A stretch of 64,000 nucleotides of DNA from an uncultured Paracoccaceae bacterium (GTDB lineage: Bacteria > Pseudomonadota > Alphaproteobacteria > Rhodobacterales > Rhodobacteraceae), in NCBI GenBank assembly GCA_905182105.1, contig CAJJAR010000013.1:48508-112507 (forward strand), read 5' to 3'. This document shows, piece by piece, positions 27,928 to 38,700 of the stretch. The translations under genes were made by a program, and so were the position numbers. The stretch's first letter is position 1; each line of letters opens with the position of its first letter. The notes under the pieces are model-generated. The model did not search any database. It saw only the letters and a program-made list of their open reading frames with translations, and had not been told where the DNA came from.

Positions 27928-30900
27928 TTAGCCCTGCAGGGATTTTACAACTAGATCGCCCTCAGCTTGCGCCTTGATCGCGAGTGCAGCCGCGTGGCTG
28001 CCTGCTGCGGTCGTGTAGTATGGGATTTTATCATAGAGTGCGATTGAGCGGATTGATTTGGAATCTTCAACCGCTTGTGCGCCTTCCGTTGTGTTCATTA
28101 CGAGGTGAATCTTCTCGTCCTTCATCAAGTCAGTGATGTCTGGACGGCCCTCATAGACCTTGTTGGCTGGGCCACATGGAATGTTATTTTCAACAAGCCA
28201 TTTTGCCGTGCCTTTGGTGCCAACGAATGTGAAGCCAAGTTCGGAAAGAACAGTTGCGGCCTCTAACATGTCTACTGTTTTGTCCGCGTCCTTAATTGAG
28301 ATGAACACGCAACCTTCGGGTGGCAGGATTACACCAGCGCCCATTTGTGCCTTCAAGAATGCACGTGGGAAGTCGCGATCCCAACCCATAACTTCACCAG
28401 TTGAGCGCATTTCTGGCCCAAGGATTGTGTCCACACCTGGGAAGCGGGCAAAGGGCAATACAGCCTCTTTGACCGAGAACCATGGCATATCTGGATCTGC
28501 CAATGTCATTGGATCGCCCAGTGGAATGGTTTCGCTGTAATCCGCGTTTTCGCGATATGGTGCGCGAAGCGGGAAGTTGGACAATGGTTCGCCCGCCATA
28601 ACCCGCGCGGCGATAGACGCGATGGCGCTGTCTGTTGCTTTGGCAACGAAAGGCACTGTGCGTGAGGCGCGTGGGTTCACTTCGATCAGGAAGATTTCGT
28701 CTTTGCCTTGTTCGTTGGCTTTGACTGCGAACTGAATATTCATCAAGCCAACAACGTTTAGACCGTGTGCAAGTGCTTTGGTCTGTACTTTGATTTCGTC
28801 GATGATCTCTTTGCTCAGGGAATAGGGCGGCAAGGAACATGCACTGTCCCCAGAGTGAACACCTGCTTCTTCGATGTGCTGCATGATGCCTGCCACGTGC
28901 ACGTCTTTGCCGTCGCTGATCGCATCAACATCAAGTTCGACTGCGCCAGATAGGTAATGATCTAGCAGAACGGGGCTGTCACCGGACACAACAACCGCCT
29001 CAGAGATGTAGCGTTCAAGCTGTGCTTGATCGCGTACGATTTCCATCGCGCGGCCACCCAAAACGTAGGATGGGCGGATTACCAATGGGAAACCGATGTC
29101 ACCAGCAATCGCAAGGGCTTCTTCGTCAGAGTGGGCCAAGCCGTTGTGTGGCTGTTTTAGGCCAAGGTTTTGGACCAACTCTTGAAAACGCTCACGGTCT
29201 TCGGCCAAGTCGATAGCGTCTGGTGTGGTGCCAAGGATTGGGATGCCTTCATCCTCAAGCGCCTGTGCGATTTTCAATGGTGTTTGGCCGCCGAACTGAA
29301 CGATCACTCCGTGCAGCGTGCCGTTTTCTTGTTCTTTGGACAGGATTTCCATCACGTGCTCAAATGTCACTGGTTCGAAATACAGGCGATCAGATGTGTC
29401 GTAATCCGTTGAAACTGTTTCAGGGTTACAGTTTATCATGATGGTTTCATAACCCGCGTCTGTCAGCGCAAAGCAGGCGTGGCAGCAGCAGTAGTCAAAT
29501 TCGATACCTTGGCCGATGCGGTTTGGACCACCACCCAAGATAACCACTTTGTTACGGTCAGATGGACGTGCCTCGCATTCCACTTCGCCCATCATTGGGG
29601 CCTCGTATGTGGAATACATATACGGCGTTTGCGCTTCGAACTCAGCAGCACATGTGTCGATGCGTTTGAAGCTGGCCTTAACGCCAAGGTTGTGGCGTGC
29701 GCGACGTACGTTGTCTTCCGTGCGGCCCGTCAGGTTGCCAAGGCGCGCGTCGGTAAAGCCCATCATCTTGAGGTGGCGCAAGCCTTCCTCAGTGAGTGGT
29801 AGGCCGTTCTTGCGCACGTCTTCTTCGGTTTCAACGATCTCGCGGATACGAGCGAGGAACCATGGATCAAACATTGTGACGCCGTAGATTTCATCGTCAG
29901 TTAGGCCATGCCGCATGGCTTGGGCGATGGTGCGCATACGATCTGGAGTGGTCATGCTGATCGCTTTGACCACAGCCGCTTTGTCAGGCGCACCTGGAAT
30001 TTCTACTTCGTCAAAACCGGTTAGGCCAGATTCCATGGATGCGAGGGCCTTTTGCAAGCTCTCGTGGATCGTGCGGCCAATCGCCATGGTTTCACCAACC
30101 GACTTCATCGCCGTTGTCAGATATGGTTCTGAGCCTGGGAATTTTTCGAACGCGAATTTTGGGATCTTGGTGACGACGTAATCAATTGTTGGCTCAAAGG
30201 ACGCTGGTGTTACGCCAGTGATGTCATTGTCCAACTCGTCCAGCGTAAATCCCACAGCCAATTTCGCTGCAATCTTAGCAATCGGGAAACCTGTTGCCTT
30301 GGATGCCAGCGCGGAAGAACGTGACACACGTGGGTTCATCTCAATCACAACCATGCGGCCGTCCGCCGGGTTCACGGCCCATTGTACGTTTGAACCGCCC
30401 GTTTCCACGCCAATTTCGCGCAGAACCGCGATGGAGTGGTTACGCATGATTTGGTATTCTTTGTCGGTCAATGTCAGCGCTGGGGCCACAGTGATGGAAT
30501 CACCTGTGTGCACGCCCATTGGATCGATGTTTTCGATGGCACAGACGATGATGGCGTTGTCAGCAGTGTCGCGGACCACTTCCATCTCGAACTCTTTCCA
30601 GCCAATCAGGGACTCGTCCACAAGGATCTGACCCACAGGGGAAGCGTCCATGCCAGTGCGGCAGAAGTGTTCGTAATCTTCGCGGTTGTAGGCGATGCCG
30701 CCGCCTGTGCCGCCCATGGTAAATGCAGGGCGAATGATGGCTGGTAGGCCGACGTAATCCAGTGAATCAACGGCCAATGCAACGCCAGCGGCAATGTCTT
30801 TTTTACCGTCTTCACCTTTGGGGGCCGTGACGATTGTAGCCTTCGGGTTTTCGATGCCAAGACGGTCCATGGCTTCGCGGAACAACTGGCGGTCTTCTGC

Positions 30901-31275
30901 CATTTCAATGGCTTCACGTTTCGCGCCGATCATTTCGACGTTGTATTTTTTCAAAATTCCCATTTCCTCAAGCGCAAGCGAGGTGTTTAGACCAGTCTGT
31001 CCGCCCATCGTAGGCAGCAACGCGTCGGGGCGTTCTTTTTCGATGATTTTGGCAACGACTTCTGGGGTGATCGGCTCGATGTAGGTCGCATCGGCAAGGC
31101 CAGGGTCGGTCATGATTGTTGCTGGGTTCGAGTTCACAAGGATGATGCGATAACCCTCTTCGCGAAGGGCTTTACAAGCCTGTGCGCCAGAGTAGTCAAA
31201 TTCGCAGGCTTGCCCAATTACAATAGGCCCTGCACCAATGATCATGATCGACTTGATATCAGTTCTCTTTGGCAT
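27928..31275 (-). CDS. carB: Carbamoyl-phosphate synthase large subunit
   Basis: A 1115-residue CarB, the synthetase that makes carbamoyl phosphate for arginine and pyrimidines using ammonia from CarA. Two homologous ATP-grasp halves are evident. [17 protein letters not shown] opens the first and [16 protein letters not shown] the second near residue 580. The last ~140 residues are the MGS-like allosteric domain. carA lies about 6 kb away on the same strand, so the subunits are not in one operon. Confidence 0.98.
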   Translation of the reverse strand: MPKRTDIKSIMIIGAGPIVIGQACEFDYSGAQACKALREEGYRIILVNSNPATIMTDPGLADATYIEPITPEVVAKIIEKERPDALLPTMGGQTGLNTSLALEEMGILKKYNVEMIGAKREAIEMAEDRQLFREAMDRLGIENPKATIVTAPKGEDGKKDIAAGVALAVDSLDYVGLPAIIRPAFTMGGTGGGIAYNREDYEHFCRTGMDASPVGQILVDESLIGWKEFEMEVVRDTADNAIIVCAIENIDPMGVHTGDSITVAPALTLTDKEYQIMRNHSIAVLREIGVETGGSNVQWAVNPADGRMVVIEMNPRVSRSSALASKATGFPIAKIAAKLAVGFTLDELDNDITGVTPASFEPTIDYVVTKIPKFAFEKFPGSEPYLTTAMKSVGETMAIGRTIHESLQKALASMESGLTGFDEVEIPGAPDKAAVVKAISMTTPDRMRTIAQAMRHGLTDDEIYGVTMFDPWFLARIREIVETEEDVRKNGLPLTEEGLRHLKMMGFTDARLGNLTGRTEDNVRRARHNLGVKASFKRIDTCAAEFEAQTPYMYSTYEAPMMGEVECEARPSDRNKVVILGGGPNRIGQGIEFDYCCCHACFALTDAGYETIMINCNPETVSTDYDTSDRLYFEPVTFEHVMEILSKEQENGTLHGVIVQFGGQTPLKIAQALEDEGIPILGTTPDAIDLAEDRERFQELVQNLGLKQPHNGLAHSDEEALAIAGDIGFPLVIRPSYVLGGRAMEIVRDQAQLERYISEAVVVSGDSPVLLDHYLSGAVELDVDAISDGKDVHVAGIMQHIEEAGVHSGDSACSLPPYSLSKEIIDEIKVQTKALAHGLNVVGLMNIQFAVKANEQGKDEIFLIEVNPRASRTVPFVAKATDSAIASIAARVMAGEPLSNFPLRAPYRENADYSETIPLGDPMTLADPDMPWFSVKEAVLPFARFPGVDTILGPEMRSTGEVMGWDRDFPRAFLKAQMGAGVILPPEGCVFISIKDADKTVDMLEAATVLSELGFTFVGTKGTAKWLVENNIPCGPANKVYEGRPDITDLMKDEKIHLVMNTTEGAQAVEDSKSIRSIALYDKIPYYTTAAGSHAAALAIKAQAEGDLVVKSLQG

Positions 31276-31482
31276 GGCGGCAGCCCCTTATATGTTCGGT
31301 TGGTTACGGCTTACCCGATGCGCCGCAAATTGTCGTGGGTTATAGGCTTGGGGACAGCAGGTGCAAGGGTTGATGCACTTTTTGAGATACATTTGACGGT
31401 GTTTTTTGGCCGTTTTTGTTGCACGATGCTCGACTGTCCTTGGACCATCAGCCACTTCACTGGTTTATGCCGGAAATTAGCC

Positions 31483-32241
31483 CTATTTTGAGACCGCATC
31501 AAGGTATGTACGCACTACTGATTCAAAGGCACGCGGGCGCTCAGAATGCAGCCAATGACCGGCTTCCGGAATTTTCGCAAAGCGAGCATTTGGGAACAGC
31601 GGCTTGATAATTGGGCGGTGTTCACGGGTCACATAATCAGATTCTGCGCCTGACAAGAACAGGGTGGGGCCGTCATATGAGCCAGCGAGCGTGGGGAAAG
31701 ACAGAATTTTGTCCATGTCAGCAGCCAGCGCATCAAAGTTCAGTTTCCAAACTTTGTCTGATATATCAATGGATTGGGTGAAGAACGATTGCAATTCTGC
31801 ACTCACGCCTTGTGCCTCTAGCTGTTCACTTGCTTCGGCTCGGCGGGTGACGGTGTTTAGATCGACGGCGCGCATGGCTTCAATGAAATGTATCTGGGAA
31901 TGGGTATAGGATACGGGCGCGATATCTGCGCTGATCAAGCTTCGCACCAATTCAGGACGCGTCAGGGCCAAGGCCATGGATGCTTTGCCGCCCATTGAGT
32001 GACCAAGCACATCAACAGGTGCACCGATGTGTTCAATGACTTCGGCCAGATCGTTGGCCATATCTGGATAGCTGTGCGTATCAAAACGCGGGCTGTCGCC
32101 GTGGTTGCGCATATCCACCACAACAACGCGGCGTGTATCGCTGAGCCGTTTGGCGATCACGCCCCAATTTCTGGCAGACCCATAAAGACCATGGGCTATT
32201 AGAAGCGTGGGACCAGTCCCAAATTCATTGTAATTCAACAT
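31483..32241 (-). CDS. Alpha/beta-hydrolase (YbfF-like esterase)
   Basis: A 252-residue cytoplasmic hydrolase. LLIAHGLYGSARNWG carries the oxyanion HG. VLGHSMGGKASMA holds the nucleophile Ser near residue 100, and the C-terminal EAGHWLHSERP supplies the catalytic His. It resembles YbfF-type acyl esterases; the substrate is unknown. The 207 bp between it and carB hold no gene. Confidence 0.88.
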   Translation of the reverse strand: MLNYNEFGTGPTLLIAHGLYGSARNWGVIAKRLSDTRRVVVVDMRNHGDSPRFDTHSYPDMANDLAEVIEHIGAPVDVLGHSMGGKASMALALTRPELVRSLISADIAPVSYTHSQIHFIEAMRAVDLNTVTRRAEASEQLEAQGVSAELQSFFTQSIDISDKVWKLNFDALAADMDKILSFPTLAGSYDGPTLFLSGAESDYVTREHRPIIKPLFPNARFAKIPEAGHWLHSERPRAFESVVRTYLDAVSK

Positions 32242-32317
32242 GATTGCAATTTAGCTGCTTTGATCTGGGGGCGCTAGGGCATTGATGCCGGCGGATCGTC
32301 GTCCTATTAAGGCCTTT

Positions 32318-32692
32318 ATGGATTATCAGGCAGATATCACCGCCAAAGCGGAAGAGGTGCGCCTTGCCTTGCGGGCAAAGCTGAATGCGCGTGGTCGCAA
32401 CCTGACCAAAGCGGTGGCGCATGCTGGTAGATTATTGCCCAAAAGACTGGCCAAACAGGCGGCTGTTATCGTTAAGGCGCATGGTTTGGGTGGCAATCCA
32501 AAGCTGATGCGCCGGATTGATATGGGCGCGATCAACACGGCCCATTCCGATATTATGACGTTCTTAGATGCGATTGATGTTCAGGAACGCCGCAAAACCC
32601 GCGTGTTGAATTGGTTTGGTGGAATGGTGTTCAACCTGATTGTGATCGTGACTTGCTTTATCGTTTGGTTGACGTGGTCAGGTCACCTTTAA
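32318..32692 (+). CDS. Conserved Rhodobacteraceae protein with C-terminal membrane anchor
   Basis: A 124-residue basic helical protein (MDYQADITAKAEEVRLALRA, GRLLPKRLAKQAAVIV) ending in one transmembrane segment (VFNLIVIVTCFIVWLTW). ATG 32318 follows AAGG at a good distance and matches the MDY start I recall for relatives. ATG 32285 is an alternative. The function is unknown. Its end overlaps the convergent UbiH-type gene by 4 bp. Confidence 0.65.
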   Translation: MDYQADITAKAEEVRLALRAKLNARGRNLTKAVAHAGRLLPKRLAKQAAVIVKAHGLGGNPKLMRRIDMGAINTAHSDIMTFLDAIDVQERRKTRVLNWFGGMVFNLIVIVTCFIVWLTWSGHL

Positions 32693-33900
32693 CCTTGTTT
32701 GCCAGCCACACCTAAACCCATCTGCATCAAAGTCTTGCGCACTGGACCCAGATTATACAGGGCATTCAATCCCATAGCGCGTGCATCGCGCAGCGCGGGG
32801 CTGGACGCTTGGCTCGCGCGGTTGAGCAGATCAATGCCGCGCACGCGCAGTTTGATATCGCCCATGCGGGCCTTTTCATAGGCCATCAACATCTCTGCAT
32901 CGCCCAATCCTTCGGGTCGTGCGGTCGCGAACTCTAGCAAGGCACCCATGTCACGCAGGCTCATGTTCAGCCCTTGGGCCCCGATTGGTGGCACAACATG
33001 CGCCGCTTCTGCGATCAGGGCGATACGCTGACCGCTAAGGGCGGATGCGGTTTGGCTGATGATGGGCCAGATGCTGCGCTTTGAGGCCAATGTTAGGGGG
33101 CCGAAATGGTGGCAGGACCGCACAGACATTTCTTCTTCAAATGCTGCGGTATCAAGGTCCATGCGGGCCTGTGATTTGGCCCCGTCATCCATCCATACCA
33201 CGGCAGAGCATGGCAACCCGTTGAAGTCGGGCAGGGGCACCAAGGTGAATGGGCCACCTGTGCGGTGGATTTCGGTGGAAACGTTTTCGTGCGGAATCGG
33301 GTGCGTCACAGCGAATGCCAGTGCCTTTTGCCCATAGCGTTTGGTTGTAACTTCAATTCCTGCAGCTTGGCGCATGGGGGAGTTGCGCCCGTCTGCTGCG
33401 ATCACCAGTTTTGTTTGCACTTTGGTGCCATCGCTTAGCGTGACTTTGGCCATTTGGCTGCGGGTGAACAGGCTGGTGGTTCCTGTGCCCGGGCGGAAAT
33501 CAACGTTTAGCAGCGCATCAAGGCGGGCCAGTATCTCACGGCGCAGCACATAGTTGGGAAAGTTCCAACCGAACGGCAAATCAGAAATGTCTGCGGCGTT
33601 GAAATCCTTAACGATCCGCGCCTCTGGCTTTTCACCGCCTGCATCCACGATCCGCATGATCTGCAAGGGGGCGGCGTGGGGGGCAAGGTGATCCCAAATG
33701 CCCGCAGCCATCAGCATATCGCGCGCTGGCTGCATCATCGCGGTGGAACGCATGTCAGCGCCCGTCGCCGCACGGTCTGTAATGGGGGGCGTTGGGTCAA
33801 CACAAATGACGCTAAAGCCTGCGGTGCCAAAGGCCGCTGCCGCACTAAGGCCCGCGATACCGCCGCCAGAAATTAGGATGTCACAGGTTTGCATGCTCAT
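32689..33900 (-). CDS. UbiH/UbiF/VisC family FAD-dependent monooxygenase
   Basis: A 403-residue flavoprotein hydroxylase. The dinucleotide loop is ISGGGIAGLSAAAAF, the middle motif is VIAADGRNSPMRQAAGI, and the late FAD motif is EAAHVVPPIGAQGLNMSLRD. The family hydroxylates the ubiquinone ring. Which position is hydroxylated cannot be told from the sequence, and the symbol is left open. Confidence 0.9.
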   Translation of the reverse strand: MSMQTCDILISGGGIAGLSAAAAFGTAGFSVICVDPTPPITDRAATGADMRSTAMMQPARDMLMAAGIWDHLAPHAAPLQIMRIVDAGGEKPEARIVKDFNAADISDLPFGWNFPNYVLRREILARLDALLNVDFRPGTGTTSLFTRSQMAKVTLSDGTKVQTKLVIAADGRNSPMRQAAGIEVTTKRYGQKALAFAVTHPIPHENVSTEIHRTGGPFTLVPLPDFNGLPCSAVVWMDDGAKSQARMDLDTAAFEEEMSVRSCHHFGPLTLASKRSIWPIISQTASALSGQRIALIAEAAHVVPPIGAQGLNMSLRDMGALLEFATARPEGLGDAEMLMAYEKARMGDIKLRVRGIDLLNRASQASSPALRDARAMGLNALYNLGPVRKTLMQMGLGVAGKQG

Positions 33901-33964
33901 GGGTGCGCCTTTCGTTGAGGCTTATGTAGGGCGTGGGGCGCGGTTTGGCCAAGCGGCATGTTGT

Positions 33965-34624
33965 CTACCTGCTGATTTGACGCAGGAAGTCAGTCAGATC
34001 ATCGGTGTGAAAGTCGACGTAATCGGCATGATCAGGTTCGGGTGCTACGTGAACCGTGCGCAGGCCCATATCGCGTGGCACTTCGAGGTTGCGGGCCTCG
34101 TCCTCAAACATCGCGGCTGTTTGTTGGGGCAGTCCATCTAGTCCAAAAACGATGTCGAATGCCGCACGCTGGGGTTTGGGCAAATAATTGGCGTGTTCGA
34201 TGCCGTATACTTCGTCAAAGATACCGTCCAACCCGCGCGCCTTAAGCACCTGTTCTGCATAGGGTTTGGTGCCGTTTGTGTAGACGATGCTGCGCCCCGG
34301 TAGGTTCTTGATCAATGCGGCCAAGTTAGGGGCCGGCTGCAGGACATCAAAGGTAATGTCGTGCACGTCGATCAGGAATTGTTCGGGCTGAATGCCGTGT
34401 TCTTTCATCAAGCCTGACAGGGTCGTGCCGTGCACCTCCCAATAATGTTTGCGCAGGTGGTTTGCCTCGTCCAGATCCACGCCTAATGCCTTGACCATAA
34501 AGGTGCGCATTTTCTCTTCGATTTGATCGAACAGGCGTGCGGCGGGGGGGTACAATGTGTTGTCGAGGTCAAAGACCCAATCGGTCACATGTGCAAAGGC
34601 GGATGCTGGATCAGATGTGTTCAT
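33965..34624 (-). CDS. Pyrimidine 5'-nucleotidase (HAD superfamily)
   Basis: A 219-residue HAD phosphatase of the SDT1/pyrimidine nucleotidase type. WVFDLDNTLYPPAARLF is HAD motif I, IVYTNGTKPYAEQVL motif II, and MFEDEARNLEVPRDMG motif IV. It dephosphorylates UMP/CMP-like substrates by family inference. Confidence 0.88.
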   Translation of the reverse strand: MNTSDPASAFAHVTDWVFDLDNTLYPPAARLFDQIEEKMRTFMVKALGVDLDEANHLRKHYWEVHGTTLSGLMKEHGIQPEQFLIDVHDITFDVLQPAPNLAALIKNLPGRSIVYTNGTKPYAEQVLKARGLDGIFDEVYGIEHANYLPKPQRAAFDIVFGLDGLPQQTAAMFEDEARNLEVPRDMGLRTVHVAPEPDHADYVDFHTDDLTDFLRQISR

Positions 34625-34735
34625 AAGCCAGAAGTATCAGGCATTTGTCTGGGTGCAAGCACTGTGCGTGGATAGGCTTGCGCATGGGGCTGTGCACGCT
34701 AAACTGAGCCAACCTTAAAGTACGGAATTTGCACC

Positions 34736-35380
34736 ATGAAATCGCCCAACACAGACGCCTATTCAATGATCTTAGAGGCTATTGATGTTGGTAAATATCG
34801 CCCCGGTGATCGATTGGTGGAAAGCGAATTGGCAGAGCGGTTTGGAGTTTCGAGAACCCCAATTCGTGAGGCATTACAACGGCTTGAAACGCAGTCATTG
34901 TTGTCACGTGATGGGCGCAGCTTGATTGTTGCCTCGCTTGGGCACAACCAAATGTCAGAATTATACGTGGTGCGCAGTGAGTTGGAGGGGCTGGCCGCCA
35001 GTTTGGCCGCACGTCACGCCACGGACGAAGAGGTGCGTATCCTGCGCGAGATGGTTGAGGACGACAACGCATTGATGAACGATCCTACTGCCCTGGCTCG
35101 TGCGAACCGTCGTTTCCATAAGCAAATTCACCTTGCCTCGCACAACCGTTATTTGGTGCAGCAATTGGATTTGGTCCACCGCACAATGGCGTTGATGACC
35201 GATACGTCGTTGTCGGCTGAAGGGCGGGGAGAGATTGCGCAGGCCGAACACGCCGCGATCGTGACGGCGATTGAGGCGCATGATGGTGAGACGGCGGGCA
35301 GAGTTTTGCGCGACCATATTTCGGTGGCCTTCATGACGCGGCTAAAGCAGGATGCGGCGCGGCGCCAAGAAGAGGGGTAA
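34736..35380 (+). CDS. GntR family (FCD) transcriptional regulator
   Basis: A 214-residue regulator: an N-terminal winged helix (GDRLVESELAERFGVSRTPI, REALQRLE) and an all-helical FCD effector domain with the metal-site residues around HKQIHLASHNRYL. The effector and targets are unknown. It converges on the glycosyltransferase gene with a 1-bp gap. Confidence 0.9.
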   Translation: MKSPNTDAYSMILEAIDVGKYRPGDRLVESELAERFGVSRTPIREALQRLETQSLLSRDGRSLIVASLGHNQMSELYVVRSELEGLAASLAARHATDEEVRILREMVEDDNALMNDPTALARANRRFHKQIHLASHNRYLVQQLDLVHRTMALMTDTSLSAEGRGEIAQAEHAAIVTAIEAHDGETAGRVLRDHISVAFMTRLKQDAARRQEEG

Positions 35381-35381
35381 A

Positions 35382-36695
35382 CTAATTGCTCTTGGACACC
35401 CCATGTTCGGTTTTGTCCCAGTAAAACGGGGTTACAATCATCTCGTATAGTGCTTTGTATGAGGCGAGTGTGCCCAGTGTGAAATAAAGCGGCATTGTCA
35501 GCACCCATTTCATCAAGTGACGCCTGTTTGGGGCGCAAACAGCCGTCATGCTCATGGCGATGGTTAAGATTTCAGCAATGAAAAACAATAGGATAAGGGC
35601 AAGGATAGCTGTCTCGTCTAGGACGTTTTGAATGGGGTGCGTGTAGCCAAATATTGTGATCCAGAAGGACCAAAGCACTGGCGCAAATGCGAATTGTGAG
35701 AAGGTGGCGAGGAAGATCATTTGCAACCCCATGATGCGTTTGAAACCTAAATCGCGCATCAATCTCTTTGGGTCTCTCATGTGGACACAATAGGTAATTA
35801 TAAATCCCTTAAGCCAGCGGGAGCGTTGGCGCACCCAACGCCACGGCCGGCAATTTTCCTCTTCATATGTCACGGTTGGGGTCAATTCGGTAACATAGCT
35901 GTGGCGGGCAAGGCGAACGCCTAAATCTGCATCTTTGGTCACGTTGTGAGCATCCCACCGCCCCAGTTGTTCAAGCGCGTTTCGTTTGAAGAACAGGGTT
36001 GTCCCACCGAGTGGAATAACGAACCCTAGTTTGGCAATTCCAGGAAGAACGACGCGCCACCATGTTGCGTATTCGATTGTAAAACAACGTGAAATCCAGT
36101 TCTCACTTGGATTGTAAAAATCTAGGACGCCCTGCAGGCAGACCACATTGTCGGGTGATTGGTCAAAACGTGTCACTACCTTTTCAATTTGGTCAGGTTT
36201 GTGTACATCCTCTGCGTCCCAAACCCCGACAATGGAACCACGACAGAAATCCAGTGCGTAGTTCAAAGCACGTAGTTTGGTGGTTAACCCCTTTGCAACC
36301 GGGACTTCGATCACTCTGATCCAGTCAGGCAATTGCGTGCGTGAAATCGTGGCGCGGGTGATGGTGTCTGAGGCTTCAAGGACCAGCACAATTTCTAGTA
36401 ACGATTTGGAATAAGTTAGCTTTTCCAACCGCTTGATAAGCGCCCCTGCGATTTCTTGTTCGTGCAACAATGGAACCATGACGGATACTTGAGGTAATCG
36501 GAACCCGCGTGTTTGTGAGGGCGGTGCAGGCGGCGTGTGTGCGATCTGCGCGATGAACCCTACGCCTTTTATCCCGATTGTGAGTGTTAAGGTTGCTGCG
36601 GCCCAAAGCATCACAATACTGAGCGCCCAATAGGGGAAAAGCAACATAATACAGAGCAGAACCATGCCGCTAACCAGGATCTTTTTTGATCGCAA
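35382..36695 (-). CDS. Family 2 glycosyltransferase, membrane-bound (split from MshEN domain)
   Basis: This 437-residue part has two N-terminal membrane segments and a GT2 catalytic domain. The latter shows the metal-site region WDAEDVHKPDQ, TKDADLGVRL and the processive-type RQRSRWLKGF, followed by three or more membrane spans. It would build a polysaccharide at the inner membrane. The only start is a TTG at 36695 with no clear ribosome site. Reading upstream in frame gives VESNLLRSKK, and one extra base in the C run at 36710-36712 would fuse it to the MshEN gene. Relatives I recall are single ~620-residue proteins, so a frameshift is likely. Confidence 0.75.
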   Translation of the reverse strand: MRSKKILVSGMVLLCIMLLFPYWALSIVMLWAAATLTLTIGIKGVGFIAQIAHTPPAPPSQTRGFRLPQVSVMVPLLHEQEIAGALIKRLEKLTYSKSLLEIVLVLEASDTITRATISRTQLPDWIRVIEVPVAKGLTTKLRALNYALDFCRGSIVGVWDAEDVHKPDQIEKVVTRFDQSPDNVVCLQGVLDFYNPSENWISRCFTIEYATWWRVVLPGIAKLGFVIPLGGTTLFFKRNALEQLGRWDAHNVTKDADLGVRLARHSYVTELTPTVTYEEENCRPWRWVRQRSRWLKGFIITYCVHMRDPKRLMRDLGFKRIMGLQMIFLATFSQFAFAPVLWSFWITIFGYTHPIQNVLDETAILALILLFFIAEILTIAMSMTAVCAPNRRHLMKWVLTMPLYFTLGTLASYKALYEMIVTPFYWDKTEHGVSKSN

Positions 36696-36706
36696 CAGAT
36701 TGCTCT

Positions 36707-37243
36707 CTACCCAATTGTGGCAGCTTTCAATGCGAGCACTTGGGTAATAGCCTTTTGCGCCAATTGTTCCCCGTACAGTCGTGTGATTTGCCGCTGAATT
36801 TGTTGTGGATCAGCGACCACTGGCAGCAGGGTTAGGAGGGCGTTTCCCATCGCGACGCGCAACTGTTCAAATTCAAGGGGGCTGCTGGTTGCGATAAGTA
36901 ATGTATTGGCGATACGTAACCATGGGACCACTTTATATTGGAGGCAAACGGTGGCTGGCAGCGGTTTCGCAAAATTGATGCGGGGAGGGCCGTGTTCTAA
37001 ATCAACGAGTTGTGCGTTGGCTTGAGTAGCCAGCGTTTGGAGCAGCGTGTGCGGTGTGATCAACCCCTCAGCCACCAATATCTCGCCCAGTTGGGCATCC
37101 ATCTTGGATTGCAGTTCGATGGCATGCACCAAATCGGGCGTGGTGATGTGGCCATCCTCAATCAACTGACGGCCCAGCAAGCGCGCAGATCCAGTGGCAC
37201 CAATGCTTTGTGGATCATGCAGGACTAATCTTTGATTGCTCAC
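36707..37243 (-). CDS. MshEN (GspE N-terminal) domain protein, probable front half of the glycosyltransferase
   Basis: The 178 residues show the MshEN pattern of type II secretion ATPase N-termini: LGRQLIEDGHITTPDLVHAI, LGEILVAEGLITPHTLLQTL and VVPWLRIANTLLIATS. MshEN domains bind cyclic di-GMP in studied cases, so the enzyme could be c-di-GMP regulated. The stop TAG at 36707 lies directly after GGG. One added G reads IGVESNLLRSKK into the glycosyltransferase. Confidence 0.75.
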   Translation of the reverse strand: MSNQRLVLHDPQSIGATGSARLLGRQLIEDGHITTPDLVHAIELQSKMDAQLGEILVAEGLITPHTLLQTLATQANAQLVDLEHGPPRINFAKPLPATVCLQYKVVPWLRIANTLLIATSSPLEFEQLRVAMGNALLTLLPVVADPQQIQRQITRLYGEQLAQKAITQVLALKAATIG

Positions 37244-37350
37244 AGGACACCTTTTGATGGGCGCACATCGTCAATCCGCACGCCACATCAGTTTTGAACG
37301 CCCCAAGTTAATGGAGCGTTAAAAGAAGTCTTGTGAGTGTCAGTTGGGCG

Positions 37351-38508
37351 TTAAGCCTGCTGTTCAGCCATGGCCGCAGCAAAGCGTTCAAACAGATAAA
37401 AGCTATCTTGTGGCCCTGGGCTGGCTTCTGGGTGATGCTGAACGGAATAGACAGGACGGCCATCAAGGCGGATACCACAGTTTGATCCATCAAAGAGGGA
37501 TGTGTGTGTTTCGACCACGCCAGCTGGTAGGGTTTGTGCATCGACTGCAAAGCCGTGATTCATCGAGGTGATCTCAACCTTGCCTGTGTCGTGATCTTTG
37601 ACAGGGTGGTTGGCACCGTGGTGACCGTGGTTCATTTTGATGGTCTGCGCGCCAAGGGCGAGGGCCAGCATTTGGTGACCCAAGCAGATACCGAAGACTG
37701 GAATGTCAGCTTCGAGAACGCCTTTGATCATTGGCACGGAGTATTCGCCGGTTGCAGCAGGATCGCCCGGGCCGTTTGACAAGAACACGCCATCCGGTTT
37801 GTGCGCGAGTACGTCTTCAGCCGTAGCAGTTGCTGGCAGTACAGTAACGTCACAACCAACAGAGGCCAAGCAGCGTAGGATATTGCGTTTTGCGCCAAAG
37901 TCGACTGCGACCACTTTGAATTTTGGGTCTTCAAGACGTGTGTAGCCAGCAGGCCATGCCCACCGCATTTCGTCCCAGCGGTAAGATTGTGCGCAAGTAA
38001 CTTTCTTGGCAAGGTCCATGCCCTCTAGCCCAGCAAAGCCACGCGCAGCTGCAACCAATGCTTCAATATCAAAGTTGCCATCTGGATCATGTGCCAGGGC
38101 AACATGCGGTGCGCCTGCTTGACGGATCGCGCGGGTCAGGCGGCGTGTGTCGACGCCACCAATTGCAATGCGACCACGTGTGGCCAACCATTCGCCCAAT
38201 GGGCCAGCGCTGCGCCAGTTAGACGGTGTTGTTGGGTTCCACTTGACCACCATGCCCTCAGCAACCGGATCAGCGGTTTCGTCATCTTCCGTGTTTACGC
38301 CGGTATTACCGATGTGAGGGAACGTGAATGTGACGACCTGACCTGCATATGAGGGGTCTGTCATGATTTCTTGGTAGCCGGTCATGGACGTGTTGAAGCA
38401 AAGCTCAGCCACGGTTTGGCCTGTCGCGCCAAAACCAGAGCCGTAGAACAACGTTCCATCCGCCAGAGCTAAACAAGCGGTGGGGCGGGTGGGTGCAAGC
38501 GCTGTCAT
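37351..38508 (-). CDS. carA: Carbamoyl-phosphate synthase small subunit
   Basis: CarA is the glutamine amidotransferase that supplies ammonia to CarB. The 385-residue protein has the CarA N-terminal domain (GYQEIMTDPSYAGQ) and a class I amidotransferase domain. The nucleophile Cys lies in FGICLGHQMLALALG and the His/Glu pair in VQHHPEASPGP. It starts with ATG 38508 and is divergent from yqeY. Confidence 0.97.
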   Translation of the reverse strand: MTALAPTRPTACLALADGTLFYGSGFGATGQTVAELCFNTSMTGYQEIMTDPSYAGQVVTFTFPHIGNTGVNTEDDETADPVAEGMVVKWNPTTPSNWRSAGPLGEWLATRGRIAIGGVDTRRLTRAIRQAGAPHVALAHDPDGNFDIEALVAAARGFAGLEGMDLAKKVTCAQSYRWDEMRWAWPAGYTRLEDPKFKVVAVDFGAKRNILRCLASVGCDVTVLPATATAEDVLAHKPDGVFLSNGPGDPAATGEYSVPMIKGVLEADIPVFGICLGHQMLALALGAQTIKMNHGHHGANHPVKDHDTGKVEITSMNHGFAVDAQTLPAGVVETHTSLFDGSNCGIRLDGRPVYSVQHHPEASPGPQDSFYLFERFAAAMAEQQA

Positions 38509-38700
38509 GGGCAGACCTATATGTTGGAGTGTGGCAAACTTGGCGGAAACTAATGCGAGGGGGCTGTAGGGTCAAGGGTGAATGCATTTGTTTTGTCGTT
38601 TGAAAACAGTGACTTGAAATTGAACTGTTCGGTTGCAAGGTTTGTATGGTTTGGGTAGAGTCGCCATCTTAATACTAGCTCATGGGGATGAGAGTCAAAA

